A stretch of 64,000 nt of DNA from Rhodoferax sp. BAB1 (GTDB lineage Bacteria; Pseudomonadota; Gammaproteobacteria; Burkholderiales; Burkholderiaceae_C), in the NCBI RefSeq assembly GCF_013334205.1, contig NZ_CP054424.1, forward strand, positions 1,074,001 to 1,138,000, given 5' to 3'. The notes below the pieces were generated by a model. It ran no database searches. It was not told where the DNA came from and saw only the letters and a program-made list of their open reading frames with translations. The position numbers were made by a program, and so were the translations under genes. Each line of letters starts with the position of its first letter. Positions within the stretch are counted from its first letter, which is position 1. Shown piece after piece: positions 1 to 9,562 of the stretch.

Positions 1-1146
1 GTCGTCCTGCCTGGCGCCAGCGATCACCGTGGGCTCGTAGAAGTAGCCCGCGCCCTGGCGCAGCTTGCCGCCGGTGGTGACTTCCATGTGGCCGGTCATC
101 TGCGCGCGCTCCACGAAACTGGCCACGCGGTTGCGCTGGCGGTCCGAGATCAGCGGGCCGAGCTCCACGCCGTCTTCGTCCTGTGTGCCCATCTTGAGCG
201 TGGACACGGCGGCGCTCAGTTCGGTCACCAGCTTGTCGTAGATCTTGGGGCCGGCGTAGATGCGGCAGGCGGCGGTGCAATCCTGGCCCGCGTTGTAAAA
301 ACCGAAGGTGCGCACACCGGCCACCACCTCTTCGAGGTTGGCGTCGTCGAACACGATGACGGGTGCCTTGCCGCCCAGTTCCAGATGGGTGCGCTTGAGC
401 GTGCCGGATGCGGCCTGCAGGATCTTGCGGCCGGTGGATACATCCCCCGTGACCGAGACCATGCGCACCTGCGGGTGTTCCACCAGGGGCTGGCCCACGC
501 TGGCGCCGCGGCCGCAGATCACGTTGAGCACGCCCTTGGGCAGGATCTCGGCGGCCAGGCGACCGAAGAGCAGGGCGGTCAGCGGCGTCTGTTCACTGGG
601 CTTGAGCACCACGGTGTTGCCGGCAGCCAGGGCCGGCGCGGTTTTCCAGGCGGCCATCATCAGCGGGTAGTTCCAGGGCGCGATGGAGGCCACCACGCCG
701 ATGGGGTCGCGCCGGATCATGCTGGTGTGGCCGGCCAGGTATTCACCGGCCAGCGTGCCGCTCATGCAGCGCGCGGCGCCCGCGAAGTAGCGGAAGCAGT
801 CGGCGATGGCCGGGATCTCGTCGCCCAGGGCACGCGCATAGGGCTTGCCGCAGTTGAGCGACTCCAGGCGTGCGAACTGCTCGGCGTTGGCTTCCACGGC
901 GTCGGCCAGCTTGAGCAGCAGATTGCTGCGCTCGCCCGGTGTGGTCTGCGACCAGGATTCCCAGGCGCGGCTGGCGGCCGAGACGGCGCGGGCCACCTGC
1001 TCGGGCGAGGCCTCGCGCACGGTGCACAGCACTTCGCCCGTGGCCGGGTTGAGGATGGGTTCTTCGGCGCCTTCGCCGCGGACCACTTGCTGGTCGATCA
1101 GCAGTTCGGTGGGGAACTGCAGGGTGGGTTCGGATGGGTGTCCCAT
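1..1146 (-). CDS. patD: Aldehyde dehydrogenase, gamma-aminobutyraldehyde type (3' end cut by window)
   Basis: NAD(P)-dependent aldehyde dehydrogenase; by context it would oxidise 4-aminobutanal from putrescine to GABA in the cytoplasm. About 382 residues are visible of a family length near 475, so the C-terminus lies outside the window. The catalytic Cys (GQDC, about residue 290) and general-base Glu (LELGGK, about residue 256) are 34 residues apart, as is normal for the family. Start ATG at 1146 is preceded by CAGGAG. It is the last gene of a five-gene polyamine operon, in the same order as E. coli ydcSTUV-patD. The ALDH family is certain; substrate is inferred from neighbours, and a betaine-aldehyde type cannot be excluded. 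Confidence 0.85.
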   Translation of the reverse strand, partial: MGHPSEPTLQFPTELLIDQQVVRGEGAEEPILNPATGEVLCTVREASPEQVARAVSAASRAWESWSQTTPGERSNLLLKLADAVEANAEQFARLESLNCGKPYARALGDEIPAIADCFRYFAGAARCMSGTLAGEYLAGHTSMIRRDPIGVVASIAPWNYPLMMAAWKTAPALAAGNTVVLKPSEQTPLTALLFGRLAAEILPKGVLNVICGRGASVGQPLVEHPQVRMVSVTGDVSTGRKILQAASGTLKRTHLELGGKAPVIVFDDANLEEVVAGVRTFGFYNAGQDCTAACRIYAGPKIYDKLVTELSAAVSTLKMGTQDEDGVELGPLISDRQRNRVASFVERAQMTGHMEVTTGGKLRQGAGYFYEPTVIAGARQDD

Positions 1147-1195
1147 GGTCTGGTCTCCTGGATGGGCTGATGAATGAGGTGTAGGGGTGGACCGC

Positions 1196-2026
1196 TCAGC
1201 GGTTCTGGCTGTCTTCGTCGGCGCGGGTCAGCCAGTAGGCCGCCACGATGGGAATGAAGGTGAGCGCGATCATGATCACGGCGACCACATTGGTCACGGG
1301 CCGCTGGCGTGGGCGGATCAGCTCCTGCAGCATCCAGATCGGCAGCGTGGTCTGCTGGCCGGCGGTGAAGGTGGTCACGATGACCTCGTCGAAGCTGAGC
1401 GCAAAGGCCAGCAGGCCGCCGGCCAGCAGGGCCGAGCCCAGCTGGGGCAGCAGCACGTAACGGAAGGTCTGGAAGGCGTTGGCGCCCAGGTCCATGGAGG
1501 CCTCGATCAGCGCCGGGCTGATGCGGCGCAGCCGCGCCACCGCGTTGTTGTAGACCACCACCACGCAGAAGGTGGCGTGGCCGATCACGATGGTCCAGAA
1601 GCTGAAGGGGATCTCCATGGCATGGTAGGACGAGCGCAGCGCGATGCCGGTGATGACCCCGGGCAGGGCGATGGGCAGGATGAGCAGCAGGTTGACGGCA
1701 TCGCGGCCGAAGAACTGCGTACGCGCCAGCGCGCCGGCGGCCAGCGTGCCCAGCACCACGGCGATGCCGGTGGCCCACAGCGCGACCTGGAAGGAGAGTT
1801 TCATCGCGTCCCACACGTCCTGGCGCTCCAGCGCCACGGCGAACCACTGGGTGGTCAGGCCCGGGGGCGGGAAGACATAACTCTTGTCCTCGCTGCTGAA
1901 GGCGTAGAGGATGATGAGCGCCAGCGGAATGTGCAGGAAGAGCACGCCGGCCCAGGTGGCCGCCTTCAGGCCCCAGGAGGCGCCGCGTTGCGGCTTCGAA
2001 AATTTGGCGGCGGTGTCAGAGCGCAT
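1196..2026 (-). CDS. ydcV: Polyamine ABC transporter permease (PotC/YdcV type)
   Basis: Inner-membrane permease of an ABC importer for putrescine/spermidine-like substrates, about 276 residues. An N-terminal membrane segment is followed by the binding-protein-dependent permease core. The EAA-type loop reads [20 protein letters not shown], where it would contact the ATPase. I chose ATG 2026 because it has AAGGGAG just upstream and overlaps the previous gene by 11 bases. A longer frame to 2065 would overlap further and has no better ribosome site. Together with the next gene upstream it forms a heterodimeric permease. Confidence 0.9.
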   Translation of the reverse strand: MRSDTAAKFSKPQRGASWGLKAATWAGVLFLHIPLALIILYAFSSEDKSYVFPPPGLTTQWFAVALERQDVWDAMKLSFQVALWATGIAVVLGTLAAGALARTQFFGRDAVNLLLILPIALPGVITGIALRSSYHAMEIPFSFWTIVIGHATFCVVVVYNNAVARLRRISPALIEASMDLGANAFQTFRYVLLPQLGSALLAGGLLAFALSFDEVIVTTFTAGQQTTLPIWMLQELIRPRQRPVTNVVAVIMIALTFIPIVAAYWLTRADEDSQNR

Positions 2027-2957
2027 CGAAAGCTCCCTTGCGCTTGGCCAGCCAGAGGTAGACACCGATGATCACGATGGGCACCAGGGAAAACGCCGCG
2101 GCAAAAGGCAGGTTGCCGGCCACGCCCTGCTGGCGGTACACGACCTGGCCGATGTAGAGCGTGGAGTTGCCGATGACCTGCGGGATGATGTAGTCGCCCA
2201 GGGTCAGCGAGAAGGTGAAGATGGAACCCGCCGCGATGCCCGGCATGGCCAGGGGGAAGATCACCTGGCGGAAGGTCTGCGCCGGGCTGGCGCCCAGGTC
2301 GGCCGAGGCCTCCAAGTAGGAGCCGGGGATGCGCTCGATGGAGGCCATGATGGGCAGGATCATGAAGGGCAGCCACATGTAGACGAAGACGATGAAGGTG
2401 CCCATGGGCGAGAAGCTCAGCGAGCTGCCGCCCACCACCGGCATGGACAGCAGGGCATCGAGCAGCCACTGCAGGTGCAGGCTCTGCATCACCCAGGAGA
2501 TGGCGCCTTCCTTGGCCAGCAGCAGTTTCCAGGCGTACAGGCGCACCAGGTAGCTGGACCACAGGGGCAGCATCACGGCCACATAGAGCAGGGCCTTCTG
2601 CGGGCCGCGCGCGTAACGGGCCATGTAATAGGCGATGGGGAAGCCGATCACCACACAGGCCACGGTGACGAGGATGGCCATCACCGTGCTGCGCAGCGCC
2701 ACGTCCAGGTTGGTGGGCGTGAAGATCTCGACGAAATTGGAAAAGCCGATTTCGCGCACCACCTGGCCGGTGAAGTCGTCCAGGCGGAAGAAGCTGTTGG
2801 CCAGCAGGCTGAACAGCGAGCCCAGGTAGATGACACCGAACCACAGCAGGGGCGGCGCCAGCAGCAGGGCCAGCAGCAGGCCGCGCCGCGTGTAGAGCAG
2901 CGTGGACAGCCGGTCGGCCAGGCTGTTGCGGGGCGGGGGCAGGGTGAGGCTGCTCAT
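2016..2957 (-). CDS. ydcU: Polyamine ABC transporter permease (PotB/YdcU type)
   Basis: Partner permease, 313 residues. It has a cytoplasmic start, a first membrane helix at about residues 27-48, and further helices ending near the C-terminus. The EAA loop is [20 protein letters not shown], typical of PotB/PotH-like permeases. Its stop lies inside the next permease gene, and only 2 bases separate its start from the ATPase stop, so translation is probably coupled. Homology by reading is strong; the exact polyamine is not determined by the sequence. Confidence 0.9.
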   Translation of the reverse strand: MSSLTLPPPRNSLADRLSTLLYTRRGLLLALLLAPPLLWFGVIYLGSLFSLLANSFFRLDDFTGQVVREIGFSNFVEIFTPTNLDVALRSTVMAILVTVACVVIGFPIAYYMARYARGPQKALLYVAVMLPLWSSYLVRLYAWKLLLAKEGAISWVMQSLHLQWLLDALLSMPVVGGSSLSFSPMGTFIVFVYMWLPFMILPIMASIERIPGSYLEASADLGASPAQTFRQVIFPLAMPGIAAGSIFTFSLTLGDYIIPQVIGNSTLYIGQVVYRQQGVAGNLPFAAAFSLVPIVIIGVYLWLAKRKGAFDAL

Positions 2958-2959
2958 GC

Positions 2960-3988
2960 TCAGGCGGCTTCAATGACGTGCATGGCCGCGTCGCTCCAGT
3001 AGAGGCTGGCGCTGGCGCCGGTCTCGGGCGTGGCGCTGCTGCCCTGCACGGGCAGGTCGACCAGCAGTGCGGCGCCGCCCTGCTCGGGCTGCACATGCAC
3101 GCGCCAGAAGGAGCCGAAGAACTGCACTTCGCGCACGGTGCCGCGTGCGCGCGGGCTGCCGCGCGTGGCGGCAGGGCCGAACTCGATGCCTATGAGTTCG
3201 GGGCGGATCATCAGGGCGTCGGCCGCGGCGTACTGGCGCGCATCGCCGCCCTGCAGCACATTGGCCGCACCCACGAATTCGGCAACGAAGCGCGTGGCCG
3301 GTCGTTTGTAAAGCTCGGCCGGCGTGGCCACCTGCTCCAGGCGGCCCTTGCTGAAGATGCCAATGCGGTCGCTCATGGACAGGGCTTCGTGCTGGTCGTG
3401 CGTGACGAAGATGAAGGTGATGCCCAGTTTGCGCTGCAGGCTCTTGAGCTCACTCTGCATCTGTTCGCGCAGCTTGAGGTCCAGCGCGCCCAGGGGTTCG
3501 TCCAGCAGCAGCACCTGGGGCTCGCTGATCAGGGCGCGCGCCAGGGCCACACGCTGGCGCTGGCCGCCCGAGAGCTGGGGTGGCTTGCGCTGGCCCACGT
3601 CGGGCAGTTGCACGGTCTCCAGCAGCTGCTGGGCCTTTTTCTCGCGGGTGGCACGGTCCACACCGCGCACCATGAGGCTGTAGGCCACGTTGTCCAGGAT
3701 GCTCATGTGCGGAAAGAGCGCGTAGTCCTGGAACACGGTGTTGACCGGACGGGCATAGGGGGGCAGCTGGCTCACGTCCTGGCGATGGATGGTGATGTGG
3801 CCGCTGGTGGGCAGGGTGAAGCCGCCGATCATGCGCAGGCAGGTGGTCTTGCCCGAGCCCGAGGGGCCCAGCAGGGTGAAGAACTCGCCGGCCTGGACAT
3901 CCAGGTCGACACCGGCCACCGCATGGACGGTCTTGCCCGCCGAACGAAACACGCACGAGACATCGCGCAAACTCACAGCCGAAGTCAT
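2960..3988 (-). CDS. ydcT: Polyamine ABC transporter ATP-binding protein (PotA/YdcT type)
   Basis: ATPase that powers import, about 342 residues. Walker A GPSGSGKTT is at about residues 41-49, followed by Q-loop FQDYALFPHM, signature LSGGQRQRV, Walker B VLLLDEPLGALD and switch VTHDQHEA. The C-terminal 110 residues look like the TOBE/MOP-like region usual in PotA/MalK-type subunits. Start ATG 3988 (MTSAVSL) aligns with the family; an in-frame ATG at 4036 would add 16 unlikely residues. Second gene of the operon, 81 bases after the binding protein. Confidence 0.9.
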   Translation of the reverse strand: MTSAVSLRDVSCVFRSAGKTVHAVAGVDLDVQAGEFFTLLGPSGSGKTTCLRMIGGFTLPTSGHITIHRQDVSQLPPYARPVNTVFQDYALFPHMSILDNVAYSLMVRGVDRATREKKAQQLLETVQLPDVGQRKPPQLSGGQRQRVALARALISEPQVLLLDEPLGALDLKLREQMQSELKSLQRKLGITFIFVTHDQHEALSMSDRIGIFSKGRLEQVATPAELYKRPATRFVAEFVGAANVLQGGDARQYAAADALMIRPELIGIEFGPAATRGSPRARGTVREVQFFGSFWRVHVQPEQGGAALLVDLPVQGSSATPETGASASLYWSDAAMHVIEAA

Positions 3989-4069
3989 CGGAAACACTCT
4001 TTCGCGAGAGAAATACAGGGGAAGGGGCTGGCGCACACGCGCCAGCCCGTTCAGACGCTCAAGTGCGGA

Positions 4070-5230
4070 TCAACGGCCGCCGAGGACGGCGATGTAGTCC
4101 GAGACCCACTTGTGGTACGGGACGCACTGGTTGTTCTGCGTCTTGCACTGGCTGGTCGGCGTCTTCCAGAAGGAGATGCGCTCGAAGTCGTTGTAACCCT
4201 GGCGTGCGCAGCCCTCGTCGCCCAGCAGCTTGTTGCCCTTGCAGGCAGCGGGAACGGCCGGCACCGAGCCGAACCAGGCCGACAGGTCACCCTGCAGCTT
4301 GGGGTTGAGCGAGTGCTCCAGCCACTTGTAGGCGCAGTTGGGGTGCTTGGCGTCGGCGTGCATCATGGTCGAATCGGCCCAGCCGGAAGCGCCTTCGACC
4401 GGCACCACGGTGGCGATCGGAGCCTTCTTGGAGCCCAGGATGTTGGCCTGGAACTGCCAGCTGCTGGAGGCGACCACGCCTTCGTTGGTGAAGTCGTCGA
4501 TCTGCACGAAGGCGTCGTGCCAGTACTTGCCCACGATCTTGCGCTGAGCGCGCAGCACCTCGAGCGCGGCCTTGTACTGGGCCTCGTTCAGCTCATAGGG
4601 GTCCTTGATGCCCAGGGCCGGGTTCTTTTTCATGAGGTAGAGCGCGGCGTCGGCGATGTAGATCGGGCCGTCGAAGGCCTGCACGCGGCCCTTGTTGCTC
4701 TTGCCGTCGGGCAGGGTCTGCTCTTCGAACACCACGCTCCAGCTGGTGGGTTTCTTGTCGCCGAAGACCTTGGTGTTGTACATCAACACGTTCCAGCCCC
4801 ACTGGTAGGGCACGCCGTAGTGGGTGTTGCCCTCGAAGTGCCAGGGGGCCTTCTGCAGGCGCGGGTCGATGTTCTTGTAGCTGGGGATCAGGCTGACATT
4901 GATGGGCTGCACCTTCTTGCCGCGGATCAGGCGGGTGCTGGCGTCGCCCGAGGCGGTGACCAGGTCGAAGCCGCCCTCGTTCATCAGGGCCACCATTTCG
5001 TCGGAGGTGCCGGCGGTCTTGACGTTGACCTTGCAGCCGGTGGCCTTCTCGAAGCCGGTCACCCAGTCGAATTCCTTGACGGTGGCGCCGCGCTCGATGT
5101 AACCGGCCCAGGCCACGATGTCGACCTGGCCCTCGCCCTTGCCGATTTTCTGGACCATCTTCTGCGCCTGGCTGGCGCTGGCCAGGGCCAGCATGCCGGC
5201 GGCAATGGCCGCGTACTTCAGTAGCTTCAT
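4070..5230 (-). CDS. ydcS: Polyamine ABC transporter substrate-binding protein (YdcS/PotF-like)
   Basis: Periplasmic binding protein of about 386 residues. A signal peptide (residues 1-22, cleavage after ASQA) precedes a two-lobed extracellular-binding fold with YDWVTGFEKATG-like and GVPYQWGWNVLMYN-like segments of spermidine/putrescine binders. Start ATG 5230 has GGAG upstream and gives a clean signal peptide; a more distal ATG at 5299 would bury it. Several Cys near the C-terminus could form disulphides. First gene of the operon and divergent from a LysR gene, so likely under its control. Confidence 0.88.
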   Translation of the reverse strand: MKLLKYAAIAAGMLALASASQAQKMVQKIGKGEGQVDIVAWAGYIERGATVKEFDWVTGFEKATGCKVNVKTAGTSDEMVALMNEGGFDLVTASGDASTRLIRGKKVQPINVSLIPSYKNIDPRLQKAPWHFEGNTHYGVPYQWGWNVLMYNTKVFGDKKPTSWSVVFEEQTLPDGKSNKGRVQAFDGPIYIADAALYLMKKNPALGIKDPYELNEAQYKAALEVLRAQRKIVGKYWHDAFVQIDDFTNEGVVASSSWQFQANILGSKKAPIATVVPVEGASGWADSTMMHADAKHPNCAYKWLEHSLNPKLQGDLSAWFGSVPAVPAACKGNKLLGDEGCARQGYNDFERISFWKTPTSQCKTQNNQCVPYHKWVSDYIAVLGGR

Positions 5231-5374
5231 GTCTTCTCCACTTTTTCGGGTTGATCGGATTCCAGCCGGGCTGGGGCTTCGCTTGATGGCGTTGTTCATG
5301 CGCCGGAGGCAAAAAGCAAGGCCAATGTAGCCTTGACGTTTTAGCCTGCACAGTTCAATATTCGGTGTCCTGTC

Positions 5375-5391
5375 TATCTAAAAAATAGATA
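5375..5391. promoter_or_regulatory. Putative LysR operator, perfect inverted repeat
   Basis: TATCTA-N5-TAGATA forms a perfect 6-bp inverted repeat; it contains the LysR-box form T-N11-A (5377 to 5389). It sits in the 194-bp gap between ydcS and the divergent LysR gene. Binding by that regulator is inferred. Confidence 0.6.
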
Positions 5392-5424
5392 TCAAGGGTT
5401 AACCCCCTCATTTTGCGCACCAAA

Positions 5425-6342
5425 ATGCAGCGCCACATCACCCTGAGACAGTTCCGCTACTTCCTGGCGGTCTCGGAAACCGCCTCGGTCGCGGCAGCCG
5501 CACGCATGATCAATATTGCGCAGTCGGCTGTGACCAAGAGCATCCAGGAGCTGGAGGACGCCCTGGCCGTCAAGCTTTTCGAACGCACCACCAAGGGGAT
5601 GGTGCTGACCCAGGATGGGCACCGTTTTCAGGCGAGCGCGCGCAAGGTCATCGCGGCGGTGGCCGAAGCCGGGCAACTCGGGCGTGGCAAACCCGAGACA
5701 CTCTCGGGCAGCCTGACCATAGGTGTGACCAGCCTGGTGGCCGGTTATTACCTGGCCGACCTGTTCGCGCGTTTCCAGCGCTCGCACCCCTCGGTCACGA
5801 TCTCGGTGGTGGAAGACGCGCCCCAGTTTCTGGAGCACCTGCTGATCAACGGCGAGGTGGACCTGGCCATCATGGTCTCCAACGCCCTGGGCGACCCGCA
5901 GGCCCTGGAGGTAGAGGCACTGACGCGCTCGCCCAACCGGGTCTGGATGGCTTCGGGCCACGCCCTGGCCGACAAGGCCGAGCTGAGCCTGCAGGAGTGC
6001 GCGGCCTACCCCCAGGTGGTGCTGGAGGCGGACCGGGTGGAAAGCGTGCTCAACGCCCTGTGGGCCCGCCACGGCCTGCACCCGCCAGTGCTGATGCGCA
6101 GTACCTCGCTGGAAGCCGTGCGTTCCCTGGTGGGCATAGGCGCGGGCATCGCCCTGCTGCCGGACTTCCTCTACCGCCCCTGGACGCTGGACGCCGAGCA
6201 CGTGGAGGCACGCAGCCTGCGCGACGCCGCGCCCAGCATCGACGTGGGCCTGGTCTGGCGTCGCGGCTCGCGCAGCCGTCCGGTGGTGACCGAGTTCATC
6301 GAGCTTGCCCGCGAGCAGTCGCGCAGCCATCGGGGGCGCTGA
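5425..6342 (+). CDS. LysR-family transcriptional regulator
   Basis: DNA-binding regulator of about 305 residues. The N-terminal winged helix (residues 4-63) contains [20 protein letters not shown] and [17 protein letters not shown] recognition segments; the rest is a LysR substrate-binding domain. ATG 5425 is preferred over an in-frame TTG at 5413, because family proteins begin just before the first helix. Divergent placement beside the polyamine operon, with a T-N11-A palindrome between, suggests it controls that operon and itself. The effector could be a polyamine or GABA; not visible from sequence. Confidence 0.88.
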   Translation: MQRHITLRQFRYFLAVSETASVAAAARMINIAQSAVTKSIQELEDALAVKLFERTTKGMVLTQDGHRFQASARKVIAAVAEAGQLGRGKPETLSGSLTIGVTSLVAGYYLADLFARFQRSHPSVTISVVEDAPQFLEHLLINGEVDLAIMVSNALGDPQALEVEALTRSPNRVWMASGHALADKAELSLQECAAYPQVVLEADRVESVLNALWARHGLHPPVLMRSTSLEAVRSLVGIGAGIALLPDFLYRPWTLDAEHVEARSLRDAAPSIDVGLVWRRGSRSRPVVTEFIELAREQSRSHRGR

Positions 6343-6376
6343 AGCCCTGCGGTTCGGGAGAGGGCGGTGCCAAATT

Positions 6377-6382
6377 TATAAT
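6377..6382 (+). promoter_or_regulatory. -10 element of alaS
   Basis: Consensus TATAAT whose last base is 7 bases before ATG 6390. No good -35 is seen. If used, transcription would begin at or next to the first ATG, giving a leaderless or near-leaderless mRNA. Confidence 0.5.
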
Positions 6383-6389
6383 CAGGCCC

Positions 6390-9026
6390 ATGACCACCTC
6401 CACTCCCGCTGTTCCGACCATGTCCGTGGCGGACATCCGCAAGACTTTTCTCGACTTCTTTGCCGCCAAGGGCCACACCGTGGTGGCCTCCAGTCCGCTG
6501 GTGCCGGGCAACGACCCGACCCTGATGTTCACCAACTCCGGCATGGTGCAGTTCAAGGACGTGTTCCTGGGCAGCGACAAGCGCTCCTACGTGCGCGCCG
6601 CCTCGGTGCAGGCTTGCCTGCGCGCCGGCGGCAAGCACAACGACCTGGAGAACGTGGGTTACACCGCACGCCACCACACTTTCTTCGAGATGCTGGGCAA
6701 CTGGTCCTTCGGCGACTACTTCAAGCGCGAGAGCCTGAAGTGGGCCTGGGAGCTGCTGACCGAGGTCTACCAGCTGCCGAAAGATCGCCTGCTGGCCACG
6801 GTCTATGCCGAGGACGACGAGGCCTACGACATCTGGACCAAGGAAATCGGCCTGCCGCCCGAGCGTGTGATCCGCATCGGCGATAACAAGGGCGGCCGCT
6901 ACAAGTCCGACAATTTCTGGATGATGGCCGATACCGGCCCCTGCGGCCCCTGCTCGGAAATCTTCTACGACCACGGCCCCCACATCGCCGGCGGCCCCCC
7001 GGGCAGCCCTGACGAAGACGGCGACCGCTACATCGAGATCTGGAACAACGTGTTCATGCAGTTCAACATGGACGAGAGCGGCGCGGTTACGCCGCTGCCC
7101 GCGCCCTGCGTGGACACCGGCATGGGCCTGGAGCGCCTGGCCGCCATCCTGCAGCACGTGCACAGCAATTACGAGATCGACATCTTCGCCGCGCTGATCA
7201 AGGCCGCCGGCCGCGAGACCGGTACGAAAGATCTGACGAACCCCTCGCTCAAGGTCATCGCCGACCACATCCGTGCCACCGCCTTCCTGGTCAGCGACGG
7301 CGTGATCCCCGGCAACGAAGGCCGTGGTTATGTGCAGCGCCGTATCGTGCGCCGCGCCATCCGCCACGGCTACAAGCTGGGCCAGAAGAAGCCTTTCTTC
7401 CACAAGCTGGTGGCCGAACTGGTGCGCCTCATGGGTGACGCCTACCCCCGCCTGAAAGAGCAGGAGCAGCGCATCACCGAGGTGCTCAAGGCCGAGGAAG
7501 AGCGTTTCTATGAAACGTTGGCCAACGGCATGGAGATCCTGGACGCGGCCCTGGCCAACGCCAAGGTGCTGCCCGGCGAGGTGGCCTTCAAGCTGCACGA
7601 CACCTATGGTTTCCCGCTCGACCTCTCGGCCGACGTCTGCCGCGAGCGTGGCCTGAGCGTGGATGAGGCCGGCTTCAAGGCTGCCATGGAGAAGCAGAAG
7701 AACCAGGCCCGTGCGGCCGGCAAGTTCAAGATGGACAAGGCGCTCGAGTACACGGGCGCCGGCAACCAGTTCGTGGGTTACGACAAGCTCGAAGCATCGG
7801 CCAAGATCGTGGCGCTGTATGTGGACGGCACGCCGACCGCCGTGCTCAAGGCCGGCCAGAATGGCGTCGTCGTGCTCGACACCACCCCCTTCTACGCCGA
7901 GAGCGGCGGCCAGGTGGGTGACGAGGGCGTGCTGACCAGCGGCTCGGCCCGCTTCGACGTGGGCGACACGCAGAAAATCAAGGCCGATGTCTACGGCCAC
8001 CACGGCACCCTGGCCCAGGGCACGCTCAATGTGGGCGACCACGTGACGGCCCAAGTCAACCTGCTGCAACGCGCCGCCACCATGCGCAACCACTCGGTCA
8101 CCCACCTCATGCACAAGGCCCTGCGCGAAGTGCTGGGCAGCCACGTGCAGCAGAAGGGCTCGCTGGTGAACGCCGAGCGCACCCGCTTCGACTTCGCGCA
8201 CAACGCGCCGGTGACGGAAGCCCAGATCCGCGCGATCGAGGCCCAGGTCAACGCCGAGATCCTGGCCAATGCCGCGACGCAGGCGCGCGTGATGGATATC
8301 GAGTCCGCGCAGAAGACCGGCGCCATGATGCTCTTCGGCGAGAAGTACGGCGACAGCGTGCGTGTGCTGGACATCGGCAGCAGCCGCGAACTCTGCGGCG
8401 GCACCCATGTGCAGCGCACGGGTGACATCGGCCTCTTCAAGGTCGTGGCCGAGGGTGGTGTGGCTGCCGGTGTGCGCCGCATCGAGGCGGTGACCGGCGC
8501 CAACGCGCTGACGTATCTGCAGCAGCTCGAAGACACGGTGACACAGGCCGCCGGCACGCTCAAGGCGCCGAGCACGGAGCTCAATGTCCGCCTGGGCCAG
8601 GTGCTGGACCAGGTCAAGGCGCTGGAAAAGGAAATCGCCGCGCTCAAGGGCAAGCTGGCTTCCAGCCAGGGCGACGACCTGGTGACGCAGGCGGTGGACG
8701 TGAAAGGCCTCAAGGTGCTGGCCGCCCGCCTGGAAGGTGCCGACGCCAAGACCCTGCGCGACACCCTGGACCAGCTCAAGAACAAGCTCAAGAGCGCGGC
8801 CATCGTGCTGGCCGCCGTCGACGGCGACAAGGTGCAGCTGGCCGCCGGCGTGACGGCTGACAGCATGGCGAAGGTGAAGGCCGGTGAACTGGTCAACTTC
8901 GTGGCCCAGCAGGTCGGCGGCAAGGGCGGCGGCAAACCCGACATGGCCATGGCCGGCGGCACCGACGCGAGCAAGCTGGCCGCGGCCCTGGCCAGTGTGC
9001 AGGGCTGGGTGTCGGAAAAACTCTGA
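6390..9026 (+). CDS. alaS: Alanine--tRNA ligase
   Basis: Charges tRNA-Ala in the cytoplasm; 878 residues, close to the 876 of E. coli. Class II catalytic core: motif 1 region [19 protein letters not shown] and motif 2 region [17 protein letters not shown]. The editing domain has zinc ligands HSVTH and CGGTH (late 500s to 670). The C-Ala domain ends with the glycine-rich [15 protein letters not shown]. Two starts are possible: ATG 6390, right after a TATAAT box, or ATG 6420 ([10 protein letters not shown]), which matches the usual N-terminus. Neither has a clear Shine-Dalgarno. Function is certain. Confidence 0.98.
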   Translation: MTTSTPAVPTMSVADIRKTFLDFFAAKGHTVVASSPLVPGNDPTLMFTNSGMVQFKDVFLGSDKRSYVRAASVQACLRAGGKHNDLENVGYTARHHTFFEMLGNWSFGDYFKRESLKWAWELLTEVYQLPKDRLLATVYAEDDEAYDIWTKEIGLPPERVIRIGDNKGGRYKSDNFWMMADTGPCGPCSEIFYDHGPHIAGGPPGSPDEDGDRYIEIWNNVFMQFNMDESGAVTPLPAPCVDTGMGLERLAAILQHVHSNYEIDIFAALIKAAGRETGTKDLTNPSLKVIADHIRATAFLVSDGVIPGNEGRGYVQRRIVRRAIRHGYKLGQKKPFFHKLVAELVRLMGDAYPRLKEQEQRITEVLKAEEERFYETLANGMEILDAALANAKVLPGEVAFKLHDTYGFPLDLSADVCRERGLSVDEAGFKAAMEKQKNQARAAGKFKMDKALEYTGAGNQFVGYDKLEASAKIVALYVDGTPTAVLKAGQNGVVVLDTTPFYAESGGQVGDEGVLTSGSARFDVGDTQKIKADVYGHHGTLAQGTLNVGDHVTAQVNLLQRAATMRNHSVTHLMHKALREVLGSHVQQKGSLVNAERTRFDFAHNAPVTEAQIRAIEAQVNAEILANAATQARVMDIESAQKTGAMMLFGEKYGDSVRVLDIGSSRELCGGTHVQRTGDIGLFKVVAEGGVAAGVRRIEAVTGANALTYLQQLEDTVTQAAGTLKAPSTELNVRLGQVLDQVKALEKEIAALKGKLASSQGDDLVTQAVDVKGLKVLAARLEGADAKTLRDTLDQLKNKLKSAAIVLAAVDGDKVQLAAGVTADSMAKVKAGELVNFVAQQVGGKGGGKPDMAMAGGTDASKLAAALASVQGWVSEKL

Positions 9027-9562
9027 TGCAGCGGCGTGAACTGCTCGGGCTGGCGCTCGGGGCCGTTGCGGCACCGGCGTTGGCACAGCGTGGCTACGAC
9101 GTGGCGCCCTGGCCTGCCAGCCGGCCTGCACCGGCGCTGCAGGCGCTGGACCTGCAGGGCAAGACCTGGACCCTGGCCGAGTTGCGCGGTCGCGCCGTCG
9201 TGCTGAACTTCTGGGCCACCTGGTGCCCGCCCTGCCGCGCCGAGATGCCTTCGCTGCAGCAACTCGGTGAGATCTACGGCCCCGAGCAGTTGCTGGTGCT
9301 GGCCCTCAACGTGGGCGAAGGCCCGCGTCGCATCGCGCAGTACCTGCAGTCCAGCGGCCTCAATCTCACGGTGCTGCTGGACCCGAAGAGCGAGGCCGCC
9401 AAAGCCTGGGGCGCCAATGTGCTGCCCACGACCATCCTGATCGACGCCGAGGGCCGGCCAAGACTGCGCGTGCGCGGTGAGGTGGACTGGAGCGGCCGCG
9501 AGGCGCAGGCCATGGTGGAGCCCCTGCTGCGCGTGCGGACTAAGCCCGGCGTTTCGAGCTGA
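9026..9562 (+). CDS. TlpA/ResA-like exported thioredoxin
   Basis: Thiol-disulphide oxidoreductase of 178 residues, probably periplasmic. It has an N-terminal signal (residues 1-20, ending APALA) and a thioredoxin fold with the redox motif WCPPC (Cys67, Cys70). The cis-Pro segment is NVLPTTILID. Its ATG overlaps the alaS stop (TGATG), so it is translationally coupled to alaS. Its last 23 bases overlap the convergent acyltransferase gene. TlpA-like proteins reduce apo-cytochrome or copper-site cysteines; no such partner lies nearby, so the target is unknown. Confidence 0.88.
   Translation: MQRRELLGLALGAVAAPALAQRGYDVAPWPASRPAPALQALDLQGKTWTLAELRGRAVVLNFWATWCPPCRAEMPSLQQLGEIYGPEQLLVLALNVGEGPRRIAQYLQSSGLNLTVLLDPKSEAAKAWGANVLPTTILIDAEGRPRLRVRGEVDWSGREAQAMVEPLLRVRTKPGVSS

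Noticed and set aside
2978..5224. Open frame of about 748 codons antisense to the polyamine ATPase and binding protein
   Set aside because: Covers two well-supported genes on the other strand; composition is of antisense type.
5413..5424. TTG start for the first LysR gene
   Set aside because: ATG 5425 gives the normal family start; the extra four residues add nothing.
6171..9131. Very long open frame antisense to alaS (about 986 codons)
   Set aside because: It is the mirror of a certain gene in high-GC DNA; His/Gly/Val-rich composition and no motif.
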